A stretch of 6,464 bases of DNA from Nitrospinae bacterium CG11_big_fil_rev_8_21_14_0_20_56_8 (GTDB lineage: Bacteria > Nitrospinota > Nitrospinia > Nitrospinales > VA-1). Positions 1 through 5,506 of this stretch are shown here, one piece after another. Below the pieces are notes generated by a model. It was not told where the DNA came from. It did no database searches and saw only the letters and a program-made list of their open reading frames with translations. Every line of letters begins with the position of its first letter. Positions within the stretch are counted from its first letter, which is position 1. The translations under genes were made by a program, and so were the position numbers. The stretch covers positions 1 through 6,464 of the forward strand of contig PCWF01000159.1 in the NCBI GenBank assembly GCA_002796165.1, read 5' to 3'.

Positions 1-289
1 CGTGCAGACCCCCTTGTTCCTTCAAATGAAGAGCCGTGAGGCCTTCCTTGCCCTGGACCGGTCCGCCTTTGGCCCGACGGGTTGAACAGAGTCCTTATGC
101 AGGGCACGCATTTTTCACGGCCCCTCGGGGCTCAGGATAATTTCAAACACACACAAAATCTTTCCAAACGAACGGGCTGGCAATATTCGGTTTTAAACCC
201 GCGCCAATTGTAGTAATCTTCATCTTAAACTTGATCGCACGGCAGGTGTTTTAATCCGGGATTCATCACTCATGCACGGAGATCTTCCA
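1..289. other. Left-edge and upstream region without a complete gene
   Basis: I see no complete gene here. On the + strand a frame is open from base 2 to a TGA at 83-85 and could be the last 27 codons of a gene entering from the left. On the minus strand, bases 94 to 1 are open and encode GKEGLTALHLKEQGGLH, which resembles an ankyrin repeat but has no start codon in frame. A minus-strand ATG at 111-109 has a good GAGGGG nine bases upstream, but its frame ends after 29 codons. Bases from about 135 to 260 are AT-richer and probably carry the promoter of the following gene. They include the odd palindrome GGTTTTAAACC at 189-199. No -35/-10 pair is convincing. Confidence 0.4.
278..281 (+). promoter_or_regulatory. 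Ribosome binding site that sets the start of the DUF1566 gene
   Basis: GGAG at 278-281 lies eight bases before the ATG at 290. The earlier in-frame ATG at 272 has no purine-rich sequence before it, and it would place six extra residues, including an acidic one, in front of the signal peptide. This site therefore favours 290 as the true start. Confidence 0.65.
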
Positions 290-943
290 ATGAGGATTGC
301 AATTTTTTCGTTACTGCTCGTTTTTTCCACCACGGTCCCCGCACATGCCGACTGTACCAAGGACGAGGTGTGTTCCTTGCTCGGCAAGATGAGCCATTTT
401 GAAATTCTGGATAAATGCCCTGAAGCGGCAAAGTTTCTGGCAGAATGTAAAAAGATCGAAGAGACGGGCCTCCAGCTTCTCCCCGAAGCCAAGTTCGTGG
501 ACAACGGAAACGGGACCGTCTCGGACACGGAAAATCATCTCATGTGGAGCAAAACTCCCGTCCGCGACAAGGAGGGCAATCTGCCCAAGGTGAGTTTAAA
601 GGACGCACGTAAACTCGCTCAGGCGACAACCATCAATGGGACAACCGGATGGCGCCTCCCCACTTTGGCCGAGCTGGCGACCCTGCTCTACCCGGAACGG
701 GTTGAAAACGCCAGCGGGAAGAAGGCCTGGATCAACCCTCTGTTCGACGATGGACGCGGTCATTACTACTGGACCTCGACCACCTGCGCGGAGGTGACCG
801 TCATCGAGGACCGGTATCAGAAAAAAATCTGCCAGGCCGGAGAAAAAGGCGCATGGCTGGTTCATTTCAACATCAACGCGGTATTCTGGCATCTCACCGA
901 TGTCGAGAACTACCATGTCTGGGTCGTCAAAAGTAACAAGTAA
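290..943 (+). CDS. Secreted DUF1566 (Lcl C-terminal domain) protein
   Basis: This is a 217-residue exported protein whose molecular function is not known. Residues 1-20 form a classic Sec signal peptide: a short basic start (MR), a hydrophobic core, and a PAHA|DC cleavage site. The first part of the mature protein is helical, with cysteines at 22, 28, 43 and 53. The DUF1566 domain follows from about residue 67 to the end. Its hallmarks are FVDNGNGTVSD followed by LMW (69-86), GWRLPTLAEL (120-129) and YYWTSTT (159-165). Cysteines 166 and 181 bring the total in the mature chain to six, so three disulfides in the periplasm or outside the cell are plausible. Family members are often secreted or lipoprotein-like and poorly characterised; this one has no lipobox. 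The gene stands apart from the following genes by about 200 bases and is probably a separate transcription unit. The family assignment is firm; any role would be a guess. Confidence 0.85.
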   Translation: MRIAIFSLLLVFSTTVPAHADCTKDEVCSLLGKMSHFEILDKCPEAAKFLAECKKIEETGLQLLPEAKFVDNGNGTVSDTENHLMWSKTPVRDKEGNLPKVSLKDARKLAQATTINGTTGWRLPTLAELATLLYPERVENASGKKAWINPLFDDGRGHYYWTSTTCAEVTVIEDRYQKKICQAGEKGAWLVHFNINAVFWHLTDVENYHVWVVKSNK

Positions 944-1012
944 GATTTCTTCGCTCCCCTGAAGACGGCAACCCGAAAAATCGCGAATCCGTTTCAAGGG
1001 GTTGCGCATGCG

Positions 1013-1036
1013 GCGCGTCTCTTCGCCGGGACGCGC
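1013..1036. other. GC-rich hairpin downstream of the DUF1566 gene
   Basis: GCGCGTC (1013-1019) and GACGCGC (1030-1036) are perfect complements around a 10-base loop, 70 bases after the stop codon. No T-run follows on either strand, so it is not a canonical intrinsic terminator. It could stabilise the 3' end of the mRNA or assist Rho-dependent termination. The rest of 944-1149 shows no gene. TTGTTC (1077-1082) and TCTTAT (1101-1106), 18 bases apart, are only a weak promoter candidate for selO. Confidence 0.35.
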
Positions 1037-1149
1037 GGCAAAAGATACCGCCGATTCCATTCTCCCTTCCTTTTCATTGTTCAACACCTTGAAAGATGAA
1101 TCTTATCTTCCCGCCCCGGCATCTTAACGCCATCACTTCTTGAACCTTA

Positions 1150-2667
1150 TTGCGAGGCACAATAGCCATTCACGATCGAACCCAAAAAACGCTGGAACAG
1201 ATCCCCTTCGACAACACCTTCGTCAAACTGGGAGCCGATTTCTTTCAGTCCAAATCCCCCGATCCGGTGACGGATCCTTATCTCGTCGATTTCAATCCGG
1301 AAGCCGCCCGTCTGATTCAGATTCATCCGGGTGAAAGCTCGCGTGAAGCATTTGTCCAGTTCTTCAGCGGAAGCCAGGTTTTGCCCGGATCCGAGCCCCT
1401 GGCGATGGTGTATTCCGGCCACCAGTTCGGGGTGTACAATCCCCGCCTGGGAGATGGACGGGGTCTGTTGCTCGGGGAAACCCGACTTCCCAACGGAGAG
1501 ACATGGGAAATCCATTTAAAAGGTTGCGGGCCCACCCGGTTCGCGCGGGGATTCGACGGACGGGCCACGCTCCGCTCCTCCATCCGGGAACATCTCGGAG
1601 GGGAAGCCATGCACGGGTTGGGTATCCCCACCACCCGCTCGCTTGCCGTCATCGGGATTCGCGAATTGATCTATCGGGAAAGACCGGAACTCGCGGCCAT
1701 CCTCGTGCGTCTGTCCGACAGCCATATCCGATTCGGATCCTTCGAGTATTTTCATTACACCAACCGGCCCGAGAAGGTGCGTGAGCTCGCGGACTACGTC
1801 CTGGCCCGCCATTTCCCGGACATCGCAGATGAACCGGACCGCTACCGCCTGCTGTTTCGCCGCGTCATCCTGTCCACAGCCCATCTCCTCGCGGCCTGGC
1901 AGACGGCAGGTTTTGTCCACGGCGTCATGAACACCGACAATATGTCGATCACCGGAACCACTTTCGATTACGGTCCCTATGCGTTCATCGACCGGTACAA
2001 TCCGCACTTCACGTCCAACCACTCGGACACGCATGGCCGTTACGCGCTGGGGCAACAACCGGAAATCGCCCATTGGAATCTGGGCAAGTTTGGGGAAACC
2101 CTGATCGGCCTCGTCCCCGCGGAGCACCTGCAACAGGAATTGGAAGGATACCAACCTCTTTTCAACCGGCTCCTGCGGGAGCGGATGGGGAAAAAACTGG
2201 CGATTCAAGTATTGGATGAGGAGTTCACGACTCTGGCGGGCAACCTGCTCCGGTATCTTTACGAAACGCGGATCGACTATACCAATTTTTTCCGGCGCCT
2301 CGCCGACTACCAGGTTGATAACCGGGAAACGCGGTTCGAAAGCCAAGGGCAAAAATCCGATTTGGAAACCTGGCTCGCACACTACCAGCGGCTCCTCGAC
2401 CGGGAAGATACGGACCCCGAAGACCGCCGCAAGGAGATGAACCGGGTGAATCCGAAATTCATCCTGCGAAATTACCTGCTGGAAGGAGCCATAACCAAAG
2501 CCATTCAGGAGGGGGACTTTTCCGAAGTCGAACGGCTCCGGATTCTTCTTCAGGATCCGTTTCGCGACCGGCCGGAAATCTTCGCACAATACAAGATCGA
2601 TCCCGATGTATATGCTTCGGACACGCCGGACGCGTTCATTGAACACCAGCTCAGCTGTTCGGCGTAA
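1150..2667 (+). CDS. selO: Protein adenylyltransferase SelO (YdiU/UPF0061 family)
   Basis: This is a pseudokinase-fold enzyme that transfers AMP from ATP to Ser, Thr or Tyr hydroxyls of target proteins; in E. coli it modifies redox and metabolic proteins. The full 505-residue reading is slightly longer than E. coli YdiU (about 478). Visible motifs are the N-terminal LEQIPFDNTFVKLG (15-28), GDGRGLLLGE (101-110), the nucleotide-binding lysine in HLKGCGPT (K124), LRSSIRE (E147), the catalytic NTDNMS (261-266) and DYGPY (273-277, metal-binding Asp273). The protein ends in SCSA, with Cys503 third from the end, where eukaryotic SelO carries selenocysteine. The activation-loop residue matching E. 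coli Cys272 is Ser289, so that disulfide cannot form. The only other cysteine is Cys126, beside K124. No ATG lies near the expected N-terminus. TTG at 1150 is the only standard start after the in-frame TGA at 1141, and it lacks a Shine-Dalgarno; ATT at 1168 has GAGG ten bases upstream. Identity is firm, the start is not. Confidence 0.95.
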   Translation: MRGTIAIHDRTQKTLEQIPFDNTFVKLGADFFQSKSPDPVTDPYLVDFNPEAARLIQIHPGESSREAFVQFFSGSQVLPGSEPLAMVYSGHQFGVYNPRLGDGRGLLLGETRLPNGETWEIHLKGCGPTRFARGFDGRATLRSSIREHLGGEAMHGLGIPTTRSLAVIGIRELIYRERPELAAILVRLSDSHIRFGSFEYFHYTNRPEKVRELADYVLARHFPDIADEPDRYRLLFRRVILSTAHLLAAWQTAGFVHGVMNTDNMSITGTTFDYGPYAFIDRYNPHFTSNHSDTHGRYALGQQPEIAHWNLGKFGETLIGLVPAEHLQQELEGYQPLFNRLLRERMGKKLAIQVLDEEFTTLAGNLLRYLYETRIDYTNFFRRLADYQVDNRETRFESQGQKSDLETWLAHYQRLLDREDTDPEDRRKEMNRVNPKFILRNYLLEGAITKAIQEGDFSEVERLRILLQDPFRDRPEIFAQYKIDPDVYASDTPDAFIEHQLSCSA

Positions 2668-2686
2668 ACTCAAGGCACCATTCAAC

Positions 2687-2702
2687 CGCCGCCCTCGCGG
2701 CG
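2687..2702. other. Tight GC hairpin between selO and the 78-aa gene
   Basis: CGCCGC (2687-2692) and GCGGCG (2697-2702) form a perfect six-pair stem with a CCTC tetraloop, 20 bases after the selO stop. TAACC follows rather than a T-run, so it is not a standard intrinsic terminator. It may be an mRNA-stabilising or processing hairpin, or partial attenuation, in the 57-base gap. Confidence 0.35.
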
Positions 2703-2724
2703 TAACCAGATCGGATCCCTAATC

Positions 2725-2961
2725 ATGCACACCATCACTCTCAACGCGGAAGTCACCGAAATCACCTGCCCCCCCAACAAGGCAGACCAGTTTCGTACCG
2801 TTTCAATCTGGATTCCCGAAACCGAGGACCATATCGAATTCACGCTGTATCTGAACGACTTTCAAAAAGCGGGGCTTGCAGAAGGCGACACCATCACCAT
2901 CAAGATGGAAAAAAGAGTCGATATCGACCAGTTGACCCGTGACCTCCTGGGGAATCCCTGA
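2725..2961 (+). CDS. Small protein of unknown function, 78 residues
   Basis: I do not recognise this protein. It has no signal peptide or membrane segment and should be cytoplasmic. Alternating polar/hydrophobic stretches (residues 2-14, 23-30 and 37-43) suggest three or four beta strands. A helix or turn then leads to AGLAEGDTITIKME, whose glycine-rich turn into a strand recalls small beta-barrel or AbrB-like folds, though not enough to assign one. The C-terminus, DIDQLTRDLLG, looks like an amphipathic helix. There is one cysteine (Cys15), in TCPPNK. Overall composition is acidic. ATG at 2725 is the first start after the selO gap; its ribosome binding site is weak. Support for a real gene comes from G/C-rich third positions, sensible composition, and a fit between two co-directional genes without overlap. 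Co-transcription with selO is likely. Confidence 0.65.
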   Translation: MHTITLNAEVTEITCPPNKADQFRTVSIWIPETEDHIEFTLYLNDFQKAGLAEGDTITIKMEKRVDIDQLTRDLLGNP

Positions 2962-2976
2962 AGGGCCTTATGAGGA

Positions 2977-3028
2977 GGCGCAATCGGAGCGCAGGGTGGT
3001 CCGTTTGCAAAAATCTCCCCATTGCGTC
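2977..3028. other. Possible structured leader upstream of thiL
   Basis: GGCGCAAT (2977-2984) can pair with ATTGCGTC (3021-3028), giving eight pairs including one G-U. Inside it, CGGA (2985-2988) pairs with TCCG (3000-3003). The element fills much of the 104-base gap before thiL. It lacks the conserved CTGAGA and core sequences of the TPP riboswitch that often controls thiamine genes, so I do not call it one. It may be a chance fold, a weak terminator for the 78-aa gene, or a leader element. Confidence 0.25.
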
Positions 3029-3065
3029 AGAATGAAGCCTTTTCCTGGATACCGACCCCCGTTCC

Positions 3066-4097
3066 ATGTCTGACCTCAAAAAACTGGGCGAATTTGGTTT
3101 CATCGAACGCATCCGTTCCCGCCTCCGAACGCGATCGCCACGGGTGCGGACCGGGATTGGGGACGATTGCGCCGTCTTAAAATTTCCGGCAAAGAAAAAT
3201 CAGGTCATTTCAACCGATGCCCTGATCGAGGGCGTCCATTTCAACCTTGCCTCGACTTCGCCCCGGCAATTGGGACGAAAAACGGTTTCGGTAAATCTGA
3301 GCGATGTTGCGGCCATGGGAGCGGTTCCGCACAGCGGCCTCATCACCCTGGGCATTCCCCCTGCCCTTCCGGTAGAATTTTTCGATCAGTTTTTTAAAGG
3401 CGTGGAAGAGGTCTGTGGCGAATATGGGGTTGAGATTGCGGGCGGCGACACCGTGAGTTCTCCCGGTCCTCTGTTCATCAATTTCACCATTTTGGGGGAA
3501 GCGGCGGGACCCCGGATTTTCAAGCGTGCCGGAGCCCGCCCGGGAGACCTTGTATTTGTCACCGGCGCCCTGGGCGACTCGGCCCTGGGGCTTTGCCTGC
3601 TTCAAGATCAAGATAAGGAACGGCGAATGAAATGCTCCTCCCGGGACCGGGCGTATTTGGTGAATCGCCACCTGGACCCATCGCCCCGGGTCAGGGAAGC
3701 GGCGCGCCTCGCCCGATCTTCGGTTCGGGTCACCTCCATGATCGATATCAGTGACGGGCTGGTACAGGATTTGGGCCACCTGTGCGAATCCGGCAACGTG
3801 GGAGCCTTGCTGAAGGAATCAAAACTGCCGAAAAGCGGGGCGCTGAGCCGGGTGGTTTCCGGTAACAACTTGGATTTTAAGGATTTCGTTCTCAACGGAG
3901 GGGAGGATTATGAATTATTATTTACATCCCTAGCCGAAGATGTTAATAAAATAAAGAGGCTGTTTCAAGAAGCCCAAGCGCCAATCACGCTGATTGGAGA
4001 GGTGGTTTCTCCTCCCCAAAAGGTGGTTTTGTTTGGGGAAAACGGCCGGGAAGTTACTCTTGATAAGTCCATGGGGTTTAACCATTTCAAGGACTGA
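3066..4097 (+). CDS. thiL: Thiamine-monophosphate kinase ThiL
   Basis: This enzyme catalyses the last step of thiamine diphosphate synthesis: ATP-dependent phosphorylation of thiamine monophosphate to the active cofactor, in the cytoplasm and with Mg2+. The 343-residue product is close to the family length (about 325 in E. coli). The PurM/ThiL-type fold is visible in order: GIGDD (30-34, metal and phosphate binding), STDALIEGVHF (49-59), NLSDVAAMGA (77-86), GGDT (126-129), VTGALGDS (164-171), MIDISDGL (224-231) and NGGEDYELL (276-284). All key acidic residues are present. ATG at 3066 places the GEFGFIERI motif at the expected N-terminus, although no strong Shine-Dalgarno precedes it. No other thiamine gene and no TPP riboswitch is visible in the window, so the gene is detached from a thi operon, as is common. 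A short AT-rich patch at 3905-3960, with rare TTA codons, interrupts the otherwise GC-rich usage. Confidence 0.96.
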   Translation: MSDLKKLGEFGFIERIRSRLRTRSPRVRTGIGDDCAVLKFPAKKNQVISTDALIEGVHFNLASTSPRQLGRKTVSVNLSDVAAMGAVPHSGLITLGIPPALPVEFFDQFFKGVEEVCGEYGVEIAGGDTVSSPGPLFINFTILGEAAGPRIFKRAGARPGDLVFVTGALGDSALGLCLLQDQDKERRMKCSSRDRAYLVNRHLDPSPRVREAARLARSSVRVTSMIDISDGLVQDLGHLCESGNVGALLKESKLPKSGALSRVVSGNNLDFKDFVLNGGEDYELLFTSLAEDVNKIKRLFQEAQAPITLIGEVVSPPQKVVLFGENGREVTLDKSMGFNHFKD

Positions 4098-4135
4098 GCC
4101 CCGACCCTGTGGCCCCCCATTGGTGAAACAAGCCC

Positions 4136-4160
4136 TCCCGCGATATGATTCTGCGCGGGA
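4136..4160. other. Hairpin between thiL and the first CNNM gene
   Basis: TCCCGCG (4136-4142) and CGCGGGA (4154-4160) form a perfect seven-pair stem with an 11-base loop. The loop contains ATG 4145-4147, the first in-frame ATG of the next gene. No T-run follows, so it is not a standard terminator. If transcribed, it would probably hide that ATG from ribosomes, which supports a later start. Confidence 0.4.
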
Positions 4161-4181
4161 AGTACCGGCGCTGGCATCATT

Positions 4182-4186
4182 GGGAG
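4182..4186 (+). promoter_or_regulatory. Candidate ribosome binding site for the TTG start at 4199
   Basis: GGGAG at 4182-4186 lies 12 bases before TTG 4199, longer than the usual spacing but the only good Shine-Dalgarno-like sequence near this gene's start. ATG 4145 is preceded by pyrimidine-rich sequence. Confidence 0.35.
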
Positions 4187-4198
4187 TCAACTGACATT

Positions 4199-5506
4199 TT
4201 GGAAGATTCACTATTACCTCGCTCTATCCTGCTGATCGGTCTTTTGGCCTTCTCCGCGTTTTTTTCGGCGTGTGAGGCCGCGTTTTTTTCGCTGAATCCC
4301 CTTCAGTTATCCGCACTGAAGGAAAAAAAGGGATCGGCGGGCCAACTGATCAACTCCCTCCTGGAAAAACCCAGGGACCTCCTCATCACCATCTATATCG
4401 GAAATGAACTGGTCAATATCGCCACGTCGGTGGTGGTGACTACCCTTGCCATCTCCCTCCTGGGCAATACGGGGGTCGGGGTGGCCATTGGGGTGGGAAC
4501 CTTCCTTCTTCTCATTTTCGGCGAGGTCATCCCCAAAAGCCTCTCGCTCAAAGGCGCGGAAAGCTACGTCCTGTTCGCCGTCTACCCTCTCAAGTTTTTT
4601 TCGGACATAGTTCAACCGATCAGAAAATTATTCACTCGCGTCGCCGAGCGGTTTTTATCGTGCCTCGGTCTGGGACCGTTCCATCTGAAGGAATCGGCCA
4701 TCACCGACGAAGAGTTCAAAACGATGGTGCGCATGAGCGAAGGTGAAGGAGCTCTCGATGCGGACGAGAGCGCCCTGATCCACAATGTCATCGAGTTTGG
4801 GGAAACGATGGCGGCGGATATCATGACGCCCAAAATCGAGATCTTCACCCTTAAAATCGACGACACCCTCGACACGATTTTCGCCCAAATCACCCAAAGC
4901 TTTTATTCGCGGGTGCCGGTGTACGATAAGGACGGGGAAACCATTGCGGGAATCCTCTACACAAAGGACCTGCTTCGGTACAAGCACCTGTCCCCCGAAA
5001 AATTCAACCTCAAGAGCATCCTGCGTCCTTCACATTCGGTTCCCAAATCGAAAAAGATAAAGGAACTTCTGGACGAGTTCCGTCGAATGAAACGGCATGT
5101 GGCCATTGTCCTCGACGAATATGGAAGCCTGTGCGGGCTGGTAACCCTGGAAGATATTCTCGAGGAACTGGTCGGGGAAATCGACAGCGAGATGCGAAAG
5201 GAGGAGGACCCGCTGGTGCGGCTCGATTCGCATACCTACCGGCTTTCCGCCACTTACAGTCTCTACGAGTTTAATGAAACTTTCGGAAACGTCATCCACG
5301 ATCAGGATCACGACACCATCGGCGGGTTCGTATTCGGCCTGTTTGGCCGCGTTCCGAGATCGGGGGAAACGGTGACCTATGAGAACCTCAAGTTCCGGGT
5401 CGAGAAAATGAGGGGAGCGCGAATCCTCAAATTGCATCTCACCGTGCTGAACGGGTTCTCCCCCGTTGAGACCGAAGCCGACAAAATAAAACTCAGAGCC
5501 ACCTGA
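4199..5506 (+). CDS. CNNM/CorC-HlyC family membrane protein, likely divalent-cation transporter
   Basis: Members of this family are inner-membrane dimers linked to Mg2+ (or Co2+) efflux and homeostasis; the old 'hemolysin' label is misleading. The 435-residue protein has the full architecture. A DUF21/CNNM membrane domain (about 8-165) has hydrophobic segments near 8-30, 60-88 and 92-112. An acidic helical linker (168-205) follows, with ITDEEFKTMV and SEGEGALDADE. A CBS pair (about 206-328) contains IMTPKIE, SRVPVYD and LDEYGSLCGLVTLEDILEEL. A CorC_HlyC C-terminal domain (about 337-418) contains TIGGFVFGLFGRVP. Ion-site motifs are GNELVN (68-73) and FGEVIPK (107-113), but the usual SGSE reads SACE (23-26). 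ATG 4145 would add 18 residues rich in Arg, Lys and His, unfavourable for an outside N-terminus, and it has no ribosome binding site. TTG 4199 aligns with the N-terminus of the downstream paralogue, so I prefer it. The substrate is inferred. Confidence 0.9.
   Translation: MEDSLLPRSILLIGLLAFSAFFSACEAAFFSLNPLQLSALKEKKGSAGQLINSLLEKPRDLLITIYIGNELVNIATSVVVTTLAISLLGNTGVGVAIGVGTFLLLIFGEVIPKSLSLKGAESYVLFAVYPLKFFSDIVQPIRKLFTRVAERFLSCLGLGPFHLKESAITDEEFKTMVRMSEGEGALDADESALIHNVIEFGETMAADIMTPKIEIFTLKIDDTLDTIFAQITQSFYSRVPVYDKDGETIAGILYTKDLLRYKHLSPEKFNLKSILRPSHSVPKSKKIKELLDEFRRMKRHVAIVLDEYGSLCGLVTLEDILEELVGEIDSEMRKEEDPLVRLDSHTYRLSATYSLYEFNETFGNVIHDQDHDTIGGFVFGLFGRVPRSGETVTYENLKFRVEKMRGARILKLHLTVLNGFSPVETEADKIKLRAT

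Noticed and set aside
272..289. Upstream ATG start for the DUF1566 gene
   Set aside because: It has no ribosome binding site and puts extra polar residues ahead of a signal peptide that starts cleanly at 290.
596..1087. Minus-strand open frame of 163 codons reaching into the intergenic region
   Set aside because: Most of it is antisense to the DUF1566 domain, and the product shows no recognisable domain.
1516..2685. Long minus-strand open frame of 389 codons
   Set aside because: It lies antisense to selO, whose catalytic motifs are intact. The antisense product has no recognisable motif, and such frames are expected opposite GC-biased genes.
2971..3046. tRNA-like stretch in the thiL upstream gap
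   Set aside because: There is no T-loop sequence (GGTTCGAATCC type) and no cloverleaf pairing.
2962..3065. TPP riboswitch upstream of thiL
   Set aside because: The conserved CTGAGA-type and core pairing sequences are absent, and the gap is tight for the complete element.
3210..3779. Minus-strand open frame of 189 codons
   Set aside because: It is fully antisense to thiL, which carries every family motif in order.
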